A DNA stretch of 64,000 bases, taken from Panaeolus papilionaceus (Eukaryota; Basidiomycota; Agaricomycetes; Agaricales). Below the pieces are notes generated by a model. That model was not told the DNA's origin and did not search any database. It worked only from the letters and a program-made list of their open reading frames with translations. The stretch covers positions 124,001 to 188,000 of the forward strand of contig JADNRZ010000038.1 of assembly GCA_015501605.1 (NCBI GenBank). The letters run 5' to 3'. Below are positions 36,585 through 48,250 of this stretch, piece by piece (within the stretch, counting starts at the first letter, position 1; every line of letters starts with the position of its first letter). Both the position numbers and the translations under genes were made by a program.

Positions 36585-37154
36585 TAATGCGTTTCGAGCC
36601 TTAATAGTCTTCTCGAATGATTTCTGATGACCCTTTCTTATTGCCTCGTAGTTTGAGCGCCATCAACCGAGTATCGAGGACGCCGCGGCGCTTCTTTCCT
36701 TGCCTTAACCTTCCTTTCGTCGGGAACCCCTGGCTTGTTTTTAGAGTTACACTCTACTCCTTCCTCTATTACGAAAGACAGCTCCATACCCCTTTCACCA
36801 TTGATGCCTTCAATTGCAATGCTGCATGATGCCATTTTCCTGTATGTTATAGCTGTTGTACATGTACTACCCCAATCTGTCGGGGCGTTGCGTTCCGCTT
36901 GGAACGTCATACGTCCCATTTCATTTCTTCTGTACAGCGTCTGTATGTAATTCCATTCTATGGCTTCAAATGAACTCCAAACTGCGCCTTTGACATCATG
37001 GAAGACATCAAATGTCTGTTGTGCCTCTCCAACTGCCTCATGTTTTGCATGCGTCTGTCATATTACATCGCTAGCTGGCCAAGACCCATTCACTTCACAT
37101 TTTAAGGTTAATGAAGAAAAACAATTGGTACGCTCAGAGTACAGACTCTGTGAT
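36585..37154. other. Intergenic between convergent lectin genes
   Basis: Presumed 3' UTRs of the two trefoil genes. No reading frame with motifs was found. Confidence 0.5.
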
Positions 37155-38213
37155 TTAATAGAGGTCCCTGAACTTCTTGATTGTCGTTACGCTCGTCGAG
37201 GTAGTCGTAGTCGTAGTCGTGATGGAAATCTCCCCATTACCCCCTTCCTTCAAACCCTCTGTGTTGACGACCGTATTCGAAACGTTTTTTGTGACATTTG
37301 GATCGGACTTGACCTCAAACGTGTTCGGTTCATCGTCGAATGTACGCATCAGCACCCAGTGGGAAGTCCGTGGTGAGTCGCCGCCTACTGGTGCACGGAA
37401 TAGTTGGATCTACCCAAAACTAGTCGTCAAGACCGATATTTCAATAACAAGGAAGGAGCAAGTTACAGTATGTCCCTGTCCTCCCTCCGGAGCGTCGATT
37501 ATGAAATCGCTCTCTGGCCATCTGATTCTTCAAGACAGGGCTTTCCATTAGTTCTCGAGCTCGATATATAAAATATACTCAAACCAACAATACCTCCAAT
37601 CTGACGTATTTCCCAGTGCTCTCTCGATTATCCAGCTCACGGGGTATGCACTTCCCCTCATTTGCCCACCGGCAATTATCCCATCTTTTAGGGTCACATA
37701 TTTGGCTGGGAATACCGCTTTGATAGAGTAGCCAGGTCCTAGAGGCAAAATTTGCCACTATAAGGACGCGCAAGCACAAGGACGAGTCAACAAAGAGACA
37801 GATATAAGCAGGAGCATTAGCACACCATTTGGTTGGTGCCCCTAAGTAACTCCCATGCTAAGTGAAAAAAGTCAATGGTCAGTCAGGGAGCCCTGAGCAG
37901 GGTAGAGAGATGCATATTCACCAATAATTGACTCGGCGTCGTATCCCGCAAGATCAAGACAATAGCTGGGGTTCTCTGCGTTTTTTAGGCGATAAGTGCC
38001 TGCTGGAATCTCTGGATGACTCTCATTATGACTATCCGATGCGGATGAGCTGCTCATGTGTCCTAAATCCTCGAAAGAATTGATGAATTCGGCAGTTAGA
38101 GATGTCTTTGGTGTGTCAAAGTCTACTGGAGAGGGTGTGGATGATGTCCAGCTTTCGGTATCTGAGGGATCGAATTTGATGTTATGTTGCGACGGGACAA
38201 GGCTTGGGGGCAT
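37155..38213 (-). CDS. Divergent beta-trefoil protein with N-terminal extension and Thr-rich tail
   Basis: Exon 1 is 38213-37922. It is followed by a 32-base exon near 37850, a longer exon ending near 37595, a small exon near 37530, and a last exon down to 37155, all in phase. About 80 polar Ser/Thr/Pro/Asp-rich residues precede the trefoil opening AGTYRLKNAENPSYCLDLAG. RGTNQMWQILPLG follows in the place of the NQQW turn of the CNL lectins, then YSIKAVFPAKYVTLKDG, SWIIERALG and SHWVLMRTFDDEPNTFEV. After the trefoil come about 50 residues ending in a TTTTTTTSTS run encoded by a GTCGTA-type repeat near 37200. Intron phases (1, 0, 2) repeat those of the two nearby CNL-like lectins, suggesting common descent. 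Sugar contacts are not obvious, so it may be a lectin, a protease-inhibitor-like trefoil, or neither. Confidence 0.65.
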
Positions 38214-39071
38214 TGATCAAGATGGACTGGATATCTTTTCGAGATGATCAAATAAGGCTTTTACGCGTCATGCGGCAGACCAAAATAGACGTGATATTCA
38301 TCTATACTGGAAACGGTACTGATATGGCTGGACTTACTTGGCCTTTGATGTAGGGAACTCACTTGCCTTGCTGTGGCGGATGTTGGAGACCTCAACAGCC
38401 TGCCACTGTCCTTGGGCGGTACTACATCACACGCCACTGAAGAATCCAGGAGTGGGATTCATTTGCAGAAGAACCGAGGATTGCCAAGGATATGTCTATC
38501 AGGACTCCAGAGGCAGACCTATAGTTTCCCTCTATGACCTTGTGGATCTGCGCTCGGCCCTCAAAGGAAGGTACAGGGATTACCCAGAAGGTCACGCTGT
38601 GTACTGCTATGCAACCGATAGAGCCTTTCAGATGACCAATTTGTCCCGCTGGAAGTTCGGCATAACCAATTAGTACCACATCGTCGAAGTGGTGTTCTTT
38701 CAGTTTCGTTAGTCGAAATATATACTGTATCACACAGTAGGTCTCCAAGTGAACCACTATTCACGCATAAATCCATTCTCCTAGATATAATGCAGGGATA
38801 GACACGCAGGATGACCCGGCTAAATGCTGTTGCGCTCGCTTATGCTCGACACTTTATCCGATATTTGATCTGTATCTCATAAGCGCCCGTATGGAAGCGA
38901 AGAGAATAACTTGGGCAACAACGGGCAAGCAATCTAGCATTAAAACGTCAACTATCAGATTACTGGAAGATAAGAGGTGAAACTATTTGACGTCACAACC
39001 GAAACATTCGTTCCCATTTCTCGCCTTCCTTTTGCTTCCCACATTCCCACCTCTCTCCTATTCCTACGTTG
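38214..39071. other. Intergenic with overlapping unassigned frames
   Basis: At about 38340-38760 both strands have open frames of 111 codons. Neither begins with ATG nor shows a known motif. No gene is called. Confidence 0.4.
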
Positions 39072-39614
39072 ATGGCACACATCCGCTCAAGACAAACTGT
39101 TATTTACCAATTCAAGTCCCCATACGCCATCACGCAACATCAGCGCTATCTGACAGGGGCACAGCGCATTCGCCGTCGACCCTCACTCCCTCCTACGGCG
39201 CCTTCAGATGAATCAAAACTGATGACAGTCTCAGTTCCCATCCCGCTCGTCCTTCCAGCAGTCTATAATAAATCAAACTACCACACCATGCACATCATGC
39301 GGTATGAATCAGGGCTCATCAACCGGCCCGACACTGTCCCCGAGGGTGCCCCAGGAAACTTCAGGAGAGACAACACACAGCTCATGGGCCTGACAGGGGA
39401 TTATAGTCGACTTGGGACGCAGAGCTCGGAGTATTTCTTGGTCGATACGGACCCGGCGAGTGAGACGCCGCCGTATGATTGGCCGAGGAATAGTGGGAGG
39501 CAGTTGAGATATGGGGGGAGGGATTTCAGCTCGAAGGACAATCTGGAGGCGTTTGGTCCGATGAGCAGCGCAAGTGAGGGGCCAGAGGGGAGTGCGCGTT
39601 ATGGAGTGGCATAG
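39072..39614 (+). CDS. Hypothetical single-exon protein
   Basis: Open frame of 180 codons from the ATG at 39072. I do not recognise a family. The N-terminal third is basic (RIRRRPSLPPTAP); the rest is polar with Asn, Arg, Gly and Tyr (NYHTMHIMRYESG, PPYDWPRNSGRQLRYGG). There is no signal peptide, membrane segment or repeat. The true start may be the internal Met of MTVSVPIPLVLP. Length and composition favour a real gene over chance, but no conserved motif supports it. Confidence 0.4.
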   Translation: MAHIRSRQTVIYQFKSPYAITQHQRYLTGAQRIRRRPSLPPTAPSDESKLMTVSVPIPLVLPAVYNKSNYHTMHIMRYESGLINRPDTVPEGAPGNFRRDNTQLMGLTGDYSRLGTQSSEYFLVDTDPASETPPYDWPRNSGRQLRYGGRDFSSKDNLEAFGPMSSASEGPEGSARYGVA

Positions 39615-40109
39615 CGCGGATTATTATTGTGCTCACTATGTAAGGCGAACGATTCATATGTCACGAATATGTACTCATGCACGCGGGCAGGTGAACGCAT
39701 CGACTCATCCAAACGGTCTACGAAAATTCGGTACTTATAAGACTTACTACCTTCTGTTGACCAGCGTTATTTTTCAAGTTGTATTTATATTCCATTTATA
39801 TGTCTCAACTCCCTGCACACATCTCTGTAAATTTACTACATATGACCCCATTGTTCAACTGTTTTCCATCCTTCGAGCTTCAAGTTCTCGTTGGCTACAG
39901 GCCACTTTTGATGCCATCAACGGAACGGTTGCCTCCGCGGCGATGCCAAGCCGACGACCCATCAACTCATCCTGAGTGCGATACCACGACTCTTGCTTTC
40001 TGCCACCATCCTCAGTCCGAGCAGGTCTCGTTCTCGACTCATCGCTAGTGCTGGGCGCTAGTAAATAAAAGCTTCCAACTACAGGCATCACGAAATTTTA
40101 TCTGGAGAG
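39615..40109. other. Intergenic, no gene seen
   Basis: Short frames only; presumed promoter of the secreted-protein gene. Confidence 0.45.
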
Positions 40110-40747
40110 ATGCGTCACTCTTCGGTCTTTCTCGCGCTTGTTCTTTCACTCCTCGCTGGTCAAACCCTTGCCATCCCGATAGGTCACAGACAATCTGAAG
40201 ACGAGGATATCTTTACTCTGAACCAGGAACTAGAAAAACTGTCAATTAATAACGGACATGGACATGGACACGCTGGACAGACAACCGTGACGGCTGGGTA
40301 CACTGAAACGAAGACTTATGGGCCTGCGCCTAATGCAGGAGTGGACGCTAGCCCTAGCGTTACTGGTATCCACGGAAGTGCAAATGGGCTATCTGACGGA
40401 GAAAATGGAAACTCTACTCCTCAAGCTCAATCGAAAGTGAGCTTACTAATTTGGTTCTATGCGGCAATTTCTCAGCGGCTGATGCGTTCTGTGCTTAGAT
40501 CCATCGACGTCCACACTACACCCTTCAATCTCTCAACCAATATCTGGCCCAATTCACGAGTGGTCATAAGCCTAGCGCTGGAATTATCCCTGATGTGTCT
40601 TTCTCAACAGAGAAACAAGACACGGCAGTGGCTGGGGTTGACATCATAGAACTAGTGACGACGAGGTGGGTGATCCCTTTTGTATTATCTTTGACTAGCA
40701 CTGATTAGAGGCGCATTTGAATCTATTTGAATGTCTCTAGGTCGTAG
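40110..40747 (+). CDS. Small secreted protein of unknown function
   Basis: Three exons (40110-40436, 40499-40665, 40741-40747) give about 166 residues. The N-terminus MRHSSVFLALVLSLLAGQ, with cleavage likely after TLA, is a clear signal peptide. The mature part starts IPIGHRQSEDEDIF, contains a His/Gly patch (NGHGHGHAGQ), a Thr/Pro/Gly/Asn-rich middle, and a C-terminal HYTLQSLNQYLAQFTSG / DTAVAGVDIIELVTTR segment that looks structured. No cysteines are seen, so it is not a Cys-knit effector. The final exon adds only a few bases before TAG; an alternative acceptor at 40709 would add a short different tail. Function unknown. Confidence 0.6.
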
Positions 40748-41030
40748 GGTACTTCTGATGATGAATTCGACTGAGGCAGATAGGCTGATTAAATTTAGTT
40801 CCTTGGATCATGGGTCCTCACACTCCAAGATACTGAATATACATACAGAGCAAATCAATAGCCACAATAAATTACTTGATAACGACCAACAAAACAAAAC
40901 GCACGACGAGCGATTAGATATGTATTATAAACATCGACTTTTCAACGCAAAAGTAGGTTTGGGTGAGTCCTGTCGGCCCATACATGGCATCAGACCAGTG
41001 GATACCTCCCTCCTGCTATGGCTATATCAA

Positions 41031-42830
41031 TCATCTCTTCCCCATGAACGTCTCCCATTTGCTAAAGCACGAATAACCATCGTAATCTGAAAACGTAGAC
41101 ATTCTCATCAGCCATAACCTTAAGAAAGGGATTGAACGGTACCCACCAAAACTCCTTCCAGGGTCACATGAGCACTTGCCCTTCTCCCATTTGGCCTTAT
41201 CCTTCGTACAATGGATGTATGGGTTGTGCTCGTAGCCAATGTCGTCAAAGAAGTGGATTTGGTCTTTGGAGGCGAAGAGGGCTGCGGCGATGGAGTGGAC
41301 TGGTGCGTCCCCCCAGCGCTGTTTGATAGGAAAAGAGGATGCGGTTAGATGATTAGGGTTGCGCGAAGGGGGGGGGGTTAAAGGGACGAACCTCGTAGTA
41401 AAATCCACCTTGCTTATCCAAATATTCAAAGAACGCGGTATACGCTGGTCCACGCCAGAATTCCATGTCGGCAATTTCAAAGTTACTCCAGACTTTCATG
41501 TCATGGTCAGCTCAAGGAAAGAGGGTTGGAAAAAGCAAGTACACTCACAGTGGCACAAGTTATATGTATCTCCATTGTTGGTAGACATGAATCCGAGGGC
41601 GTTGTCCTTTGCAATATACTCGGGGTGCTGTTTAGCGAAATCTGTGAGATGTCATACATGTATTAGTTCCCGCCTACAACGAAAATTCAAAAGCCCAAAG
41701 CAACAGAAAATATATTTACCCATTACGGTTTTCCACAGGGTAGGAATAGTTGCTTCATATTCATACATCGTGATGGTGAAAGCTGGAATTGTGCGTCAGC
41801 GACGTGGTGCTCAATTCACGGTGACTCTTAAGACGGGAAACATACAGTAGGTTTTCTTGTTTTGCTCCATGAAGAGGAATGGGTCATAGTCGATGTCGCA
41901 ATGGAAGTGGACGTCTGGCCTGAAAGTGATGAGGTGCGTTAGCATGGTCAACAATCGGATAGATGGAGATATGGTGTTGGTAGCAACGGTCCAATGACAA
42001 GGTAAACAGAAAGAAAAATAAAACGTACTCAATACGCCAGTACCATCTGTACTTCTCCATCAACGGATGTCTGAAGAAAAACTGAAATTTTCGCCATATC
42101 AATACGGATTCACGAAACCTGCCAAGCGAGATAATAGCACATACCCCGGAGTTAAACCGACACATGTTACGGTATGATACACTTCCTCCATAGATAATGT
42201 TCTTCTCAACCATCTTCTCTCTGCCGGCTTGAGCTTTCTTTTCATCAATCCAGTCAGGCTGGAACCAGTGCTCTTTGGGAATGAGACCGAACTCCATCTT
42301 TGCGGAGCTCAAGACGGAGACACGCCTACATAGTAACATTTATCAGTACCATGGACTGTAAAAGTATCACAAAGCAAAATTGAATACTCACTTCTTGAAT
42401 TCATCTGTAAACGGCTCCTCATTTAAGAAGACGTATGGGTATCGGTATTTCTTGTTAAATCTGTCCTCAATCTCCCTGACACTCCTTACAGTTCCTTGGA
42501 TATCCGAGTTGCGGGCCAGAATAACGAACGTGGCATTAGCATGCCTGTTCACGGCGAGTGTTTCGTTGCCAGAGGTAGGAAAGCCATAGTAACTTGTGTC
42601 GCTGTTGCCAGTAATGTCGGTGTTAGATGAACCTGAAGGATTGCCCTTTATTTTAGAAGTGATGTTGGATAGAGAGGTTGCGCGTCCGTAGCCCTCGTGT
42701 GAGAATGAAACAATGTAGTGCAAGGAAATCTAAGGAGCGCCATGCCTCTAAGCGTAAGCTGGAAGCTAAAACTCTGAATGCTTACGATAATTGCGAACAC
42801 TACGATGATGTAGCGCGCCGTGGTATTCAT
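41031..42830 (-). CDS. KTR/Kre2-type alpha-1,2-mannosyltransferase (GT15)
   Basis: Golgi type II membrane glycosyltransferase that transfers mannose from GDP-mannose in O- and N-glycan elongation. A short cytosolic N-terminus and membrane anchor ([18 protein letters not shown], joined across intron 1) precede the lumenal domain. GT15 motifs in order: [72 protein letters not shown] (EPD Mn2+ site), [31 protein letters not shown] (catalytic Glu region), [31 protein letters not shown], and the C-terminal [17 protein letters not shown]. Many introns are present. Several Asn-x-Ser/Thr sites fall in the lumenal stem. Start at 42830; divergent from the MDP-1 gene. Confidence 0.93.
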
Positions 42831-43434
42831 GGTTGTCGTAATTCAGCAATTAGAAAGGAGAAAACCGAAACTATATGATGTTTATGCTCAGTTAACTGCC
42901 TTTGAATGCATTTAAACGCCCACTCACTGTCAAATAATCCTTGAGCGTCTTTATCCTAGCTTCGAGTATCTGGGCAATAAGTACCCGCTCAGCCGGTCTT
43001 GTTGTTCCGTCTCTTTTGCCTAGCGTACGAAAAGATGAAGACTAAGGCATCAGTCACCCATGAAACCAGTCGCATATGCAATAAGCGCCGTCGACATACC
43101 TCAAAGAAGGTTGTATAATTACAAAAAAGACAGCACCAGAAGAAAATGAACCTGTAGTACAAGGAGAAGGAGTGGACCTAGATGACCGACAATTGATGGG
43201 AGCAAACGGTCTGCATCAGTAAACCGGCAATCACCGGTGCGGCAAACGGTCGCCGTGCCAATCACTGCGGCGGTTTGAGATTAAAATAGGTACAAATAGA
43301 ATAAAGCTGTGCTACCCCTCGGGCTAAATTTAGAACCCGACCTTGACTCTCGACGTCGACGTTCACTGAGGGCGTTGCGATTAAGAGCGTACTCGCTTTC
43401 GAAGATTTCAGGGATATAATATCCTACAAGAAGT
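42831..43434. promoter_or_regulatory. Divergent promoter region (KTR / MDP-1)
   Basis: About 600 bases between the two divergent ATGs with no reading frame of note. An AATAGAATAAAG stretch near 43300 is the best TATA-like sequence on the plus strand. Confidence 0.35.
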
Positions 43435-44474
43435 ATGCCTGGCGAACCAACAGACTCGTTGGAAAGGTACCCTCAGCTCGTTGCTTTTGATCTCGAGTAC
43501 GATTCTCTCCTTGATGTCGACTCCTTGATAGTGATACCACTGCTTTTTTTGTCTACTTCAGTTATACCCTCTGGGATCTATGGATCGACACACACGTAAC
43601 AGGTGCGCAGCCTTGCTGTAATCTTTGATCCATATCTACCGGTATTTGACATCAACCACCTTTCCCTAGGCCCGCTCAGACGGAAAGGCGATGCGCTCAA
43701 CGAAGTCGTAGATAAGTATGCGACCCAGTGATATAACGCCAGTTTGATGGATAAAGCAGGTATAATACAGGTATAATCAACCGATATCATTTTATAAGGA
43801 CGTTCCTGGCATTCTGCACGGCATCCGTGCTCGATCGAACCTCAAGCTCGAGGATGGACCTGATACCACAGTGATCATTGCAGCATGTTCTCGAACGCAT
43901 GCTCCAAATTTGTAAGTAAAAAATGACGATCTGGTAAAAAGATATTCTATACACGGTTCGTAATTTTAGGGCGAACCAATGCCTTCGTCTTCTTCTCGTC
44001 CCACCTAGTGCGGAACATGGAGTACACGAAGCGCAGCCAGCCATCGAATTTTTCGATGAATTGGAGATATACCCAGGTATGGCGAATCTATCTAAGTTCT
44101 ATTCTTTGACTGGTCTAATCCTTTCGTCCATTAAAGGATCGAAACTCAAGCATTTCAAAGAATTGCATGAAAAAACAGACATTCCATACACAGATATGGT
44201 AGGGTACCAAATCAAATAATGTTGCATACCTTTCGATTCGCTGACCCATTCACGGATGTGTAGCTGTTCTTCGATGACGAGTCTCGAAATTCTGAAGTCG
44301 AGAAGCTTGGTCAGTACATTTCATTGGTCGATTTACTTCGAGCACCTCTCGTTAAAGGAAAATCCAGGCGTCACTTTCCAAATCGTCCCCAATGGTCTCA
44401 GTCGTCAAGCTTACGAAGCGGGGCTCCGGAAATGGCGGAAGCTGCGTCTGAAGGATACACCAGAAGCGGATTGA
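43435..44474 (+). CDS. Magnesium-dependent phosphatase-1 (MDP-1), HAD superfamily
   Basis: Small cytosolic HAD phosphatase; family members act on protein-tyrosine, sugar-phosphate or glycated-amine phosphates. About seven exons join in phase. The first intron splits the catalytic motif: AFDL then DYTLWDLWIDTHVTG gives FDLDYTLWDLW with the nucleophile Asp. Then GPLRRKGDALNEVVDK, TVIIAACSRTHAP (motif II), IYPGSKLKHFKELHEKT (motif III Lys) and LFFDDESRN (acidic motif IV). VTFQIVPNGLSRQAYEAGL follows before the end LKDTPEAD. The usual fungal MDP-1 ending with VxxGLT is altered to VPNGLS. Length of about 200 residues matches the family. Confidence 0.9.
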
Positions 44475-44740
44475 AAGGGTAAATAATCAAGTCTCAGTGT
44501 GGCATGCCAACTTCTTGTGTAGAATTATTGGAATTTTGCTCACCAATGTCTACCACATTGCGATTGCGGGCTCATGTTATCGTCATCGGTTTCCTCCGCA
44601 GTGTGACTTAGACTGGCCGCAAACTGACAGTGCCACAAGGTGATACTGATCTCTGTCTTTCCCTTGAACCACGTCTTCACAAACTACGAAACAGACAATC
44701 GTAACTTCATAATTATACCATCCCAGTTCAACCAGTAACG
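44475..44740. other. Short intergenic region
   Basis: Between MDP-1 and the first GTPase; nothing else seen. Confidence 0.5.
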
Positions 44741-46068
44741 ATGAGGACATACAAAAATATACAGGTCATAGGCCCACCATCCGTTGTTCCTGATTCTGAA
44801 GTATTTCGGAGACTCGCAGACGATGACTTCTACCTTATTCTGTATGTCAACTCAATCATGGTGTGGCTATGCCGCTGATTTGAGTACTTGTTGGAAGCTT
44901 AATGGGACCCACAGGTTCTGGAAAGAGCTCGGTATATCATTTAACCCTTCCAATTACTTATTTTTGACTGACATACCGTTCAAGTTCATCGAGTGTCTCG
45001 GGAACGACAAGACTATGGGACTTGCCAAGGATCAACTGGATGGCTTCACACAATCTCTCACCACATACCGTCTGGACAATGTCCAAGAAATAGATTCCCC
45101 GGATTCTCCAAATATTTGCTTCATCGACATGCCCGGGTTCGCCGATAGCAAGCTCCCCGAGAGCAAAATGCTGCGGTTGCTTCTTGAAGAGATGAAAGCC
45201 TAGTGAGCACATTTTCTCAGATGAAAAAGTGCTTTATACGGAGACTGAATCAGGAAACCCTGAAGTGACTTCAAGATTAGCCGTATCTTGTACTTTGACC
45301 GGATAACTGACCCACGAATGGTGGGTAGCAAAGGAAGGCTTCTGGAGCTCTTCAAGGAGATGACAGGTCAAGATACTGGGAAGGGTATAGTCGTCGTAAC
45401 GACTATGTGGGATCAGCTATGGAAGGAAGAGCAAGTTTTGAGGGCAAACCAGAGATTCGAGGAGATGCGGAGCGTATACTACAAGGTATGCTGCCCATTT
45501 TATAATACTCAGTAATTGGTCTACATCTCTTAAGCATACCATCCAGGACTTCGTACAAGACGGCGCCCATCTCGTCAAATTCGAGAATTCACACGAATCA
45601 GCGTTGACCATCCTCGACGAGTGTCTTACGCACCAAAAGACCAAGCTCTATGCGTTCGAAAGGACGCTTATCTCATGGGAGCCAAAGATGGTCGATTCAG
45701 CTATGGGGCGCCATCTGCACTTGAACCTCTTAAATCGCAGGGAGACTTTGGGGCAGCAGTTGAAAGCCATTGACAACAATATCCAGGAAGAGTCCTTGGA
45801 CCCGCATGACGAGTTCAAGCAGAGTATGCTCAAGCAGAAAGAGGAAGCGATGTACGACCTCGCGATGGTTGAAGAGGAGCTAAAAGTTTTCTGTGATTCG
45901 TCTAATCAAGATGGAAACACCAAAACTGTAGCTCTTGTTCAGCCTAATGGTGTCGCTAGGAATCCTCCAGAGACGAGGGCGCCCTCTCATTCATTTGATA
46001 GTAAATTCAAGTCTTTCGTCGATAGGAAAGCACAGAAAGTCAAGGATCTTCTTCGTCGTCACAAGTAG
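44741..46068 (+). CDS. AIG1/GIMAP-like P-loop GTPase (copy 1)
   Basis: Five exons (44741-44841, 44898-44931, 44985-45202, 45266-45485, 45547-46068) give 364 residues in phase. G1 is LMGPTGSGKSS, followed by FIECLGNDKTMG. G3 is FIDMPGFADSKLPESKM. The G4-like strand is GIVVVTTMWDQLWKEE, with Thr-Thr-Met-Trp-Asp instead of NKxD as in other fungal AIG1-like proteins. A C-terminal helical region (about residues 230-320; LNRRETLGQQLKAIDNNIQE) predicts coiled coil, and the end is basic (KAQKVKDLLRRHK). There is no membrane segment. In animals and plants AIG1/GIMAP proteins act in immunity and membrane scaffolding; the role in fungi is unknown. A paralogue lies at 62754. Confidence 0.82.
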
Positions 46069-46483
46069 CATTATTTGTGTTTTCGAGTTCGCGTTTTAAA
46101 TCAAGGATGTGGGTTGCGAGAAGCCCCTATCTGTATAACCAATCGGAAAGGTCACACTCATGACTGTACCCCGGTCAACTGCTCTCTTCTTTGGATAATT
46201 CAAGCTGTGAACATGAGAGAGGTGGTGATCATATCTTATCAATAGTACTTGAGGCTGTGATGTTGTGCGGAACCGGCGATTTCCATTTGTTTGCCGTCGA
46301 CTTTTATGTTTGCGGGGTTGAATTCCGGATCCTTTCACCACCCCATACCAAACCATCATTTCCACTACTGCTCCAGGTAAACTTCATAGGCAAGCCGCAA
46401 ACCTCAGAGGAGTAATCTTCCATTGACAGGTGTTCATGGGCTACTGCTCCCGCCTTTTGCGCCTATCCATGTCATACTGAACA
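46069..46483. other. Intergenic, no gene seen
   Basis: Flanks of the GTPase and F-box genes; no supported frame. Confidence 0.5.
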
Positions 46484-48250
46484 ATGTCTGCACCGACGTA
46501 CACACCAAGGGGCTTGCTCGACCTACCATCAGAAATCCTGCTCCTTATCTTTGAATCCCGGTGCATATCCGCAGACGAGCTCTACCACCTTTCTATTCTA
46601 TGCAGACATCTCCATTGGCCCGCAATGAACACCTTTCTCCGCCGGAAGCGCATAACGGATCTGCAGAACATCATCCTCCGGAACATCGTCTGGAACCCGG
46701 AGCAATTTATAACATGCTCAGCACCACTTGACGCTCTCGCGGGACTCAACGCATCCACCTTCGTCTCTGGGTCCTCAGTTAAATCACTGCACTGCTACTT
46801 CCAGTACCCTAATTCGCCCTATAACATGTTTCAATACCCCAGCAATCTCCACATTGCGCTGAAGAGACTGACAATGTTCGTGCACAAGCTGAAGACGTTG
46901 GAGGTTATTCGGATTTACCTGCTCTCAGAGAAACATTATCTTCATAGACAGGCAGATTTTCCTTCTGAAAATCATTTGAGGGAATGGACGACTTCATTTT
47001 TGGAGCTTGCGGATCTGATAGTTGGGAGAGGATGTGTGGAGATGACGATTCAGTATGATGGAATTGGGTCCGCAATGCAGTTCCAATTCAATAGTGCTAC
47101 GTCCACGAATTCTCGCAGAGCCCGGCTGGCCAAGTCCCTAGGACGGAGGATGGAAAAGCATAGGCTATTGCGACCTATTGTGCCCAAGAAACTGCGCTTC
47201 ATGACACTTCCACCTGCATTGACCTCTGCCCTTCCTATTTCTAGCATCCGCAGCTTGTGCATCCACTCCACTGTCCTCTTATCGCCCTCAGTTCTACCCT
47301 GGACAATGCGGCTCCTCGCCGAATCGCCCAACTTGACGAGCATCAGCTTTGCGCATCTTTCATTTGGTGCAGAAGTATGGACCAAACTCCTTCCAGACCT
47401 TGCCAAAGCCGTATCACATAAACTGACAGAGTTCTCCATCCTGGAGTCGTGTTGGAAATTGTCAACGGAGGACCTGCTCTTTTTCCTTGATCGACTTCCG
47501 CGGTTGACCAAACTTGTCATTGACAGGGCAGTGCAGATCTGGGTCTGCGAAGAAGCAGACGAAGTCGTAGGTATGCGGACGCCCATTCCCACTTTGGATT
47601 ACCTTGAGTCGTTGCAGGCACCCGAAGGCCTTATCTTTCACCTGCTCAAGCCTCCTCACAGGAGATTCTGGGAACCCGTCAGCCGCAAGAGACCACATAT
47701 ACCTCTCCCTTCCCTGCGACATGTTACGGTTTACCCATCGTCGTTGCTTGTGGACACGGAGACGTACGCGCATTGTGCTGAACAGTGGCTTGCTCTCATG
47801 TCTGCGATCAACCAGCATGAGAGGAGGAATGGCCCGGTCACCTATGCTCTTGACCTCCAGGCAGACTTCGCAGAGACAGGGAAATACACGGGTATAGCAT
47901 CGTACCTTGAGTACAGGGAAATGTTCATCCAGGATAGCGTCTCGCCTCCGCCCTGTTTTCAAGGTATATTGGAACTGGTGATGTATCATTTTGACAACAA
48001 TTATCCCAACGACAAACCTCAATTGTTTTGTCAATGGCTCAAGGTACTGTTCCCCGATCTGCGCAAGGTGAAGTTTACGGGCGCTACTAGTACACTACCT
48101 GAGCAGGTGCTGAAGATGAAGGGTGGGACGATTGAGCAGTTGATGAAGTATTTGGATGAGAAGGTTGAGACGCTCTGTGCTCCTACCAGGGAGTTTAGCA
48201 GGTCGAATGGTTGGTGGATTGAGTCCTCTGGGACGGCACAACACGAGTAG
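46484..48250 (+). CDS. F-box protein
   Basis: Single-exon protein of 588 residues. The N-terminal GLLDLPSEILLLIFESR followed by ELYHLSILCRHLHWPAM matches the F-box consensus (LPxEILxxIF ... Lxxx CrxL) that binds Skp1. The rest has irregular leucine-rich strands (LRSLCIHSTVLL-like and LTSISFAHLSFG), likely a divergent LRR substrate-binding region. It shares general layout but little sequence with the F-box gene at 7914. Targets unknown; such genes are highly expanded in mushrooms. Confidence 0.82.
   Translation: MSAPTYTPRGLLDLPSEILLLIFESRCISADELYHLSILCRHLHWPAMNTFLRRKRITDLQNIILRNIVWNPEQFITCSAPLDALAGLNASTFVSGSSVKSLHCYFQYPNSPYNMFQYPSNLHIALKRLTMFVHKLKTLEVIRIYLLSEKHYLHRQADFPSENHLREWTTSFLELADLIVGRGCVEMTIQYDGIGSAMQFQFNSATSTNSRRARLAKSLGRRMEKHRLLRPIVPKKLRFMTLPPALTSALPISSIRSLCIHSTVLLSPSVLPWTMRLLAESPNLTSISFAHLSFGAEVWTKLLPDLAKAVSHKLTEFSILESCWKLSTEDLLFFLDRLPRLTKLVIDRAVQIWVCEEADEVVGMRTPIPTLDYLESLQAPEGLIFHLLKPPHRRFWEPVSRKRPHIPLPSLRHVTVYPSSLLVDTETYAHCAEQWLALMSAINQHERRNGPVTYALDLQADFAETGKYTGIASYLEYREMFIQDSVSPPPCFQGILELVMYHFDNNYPNDKPQLFCQWLKVLFPDLRKVKFTGATSTLPEQVLKMKGGTIEQLMKYLDEKVETLCAPTREFSRSNGWWIESSGTAQHE

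Noticed and set aside
36585..36656. Extra last intron for lectin copy 2 giving a one-codon exon
   Set aside because: Reading straight through gives an exon of exactly the same length as in lectin copy 1 and an immediate stop, which is simpler.
37180..37230. TCGTAG/GTCGTA simple repeat as an independent satellite
   Set aside because: It lies inside the last exon of the trefoil gene and encodes its Thr run, so it is treated as part of that gene.
38338..38757. Mutually overlapping 111-codon frames on opposite strands
   Set aside because: Neither starts with ATG, and I could not join either to a neighbouring exon or family.
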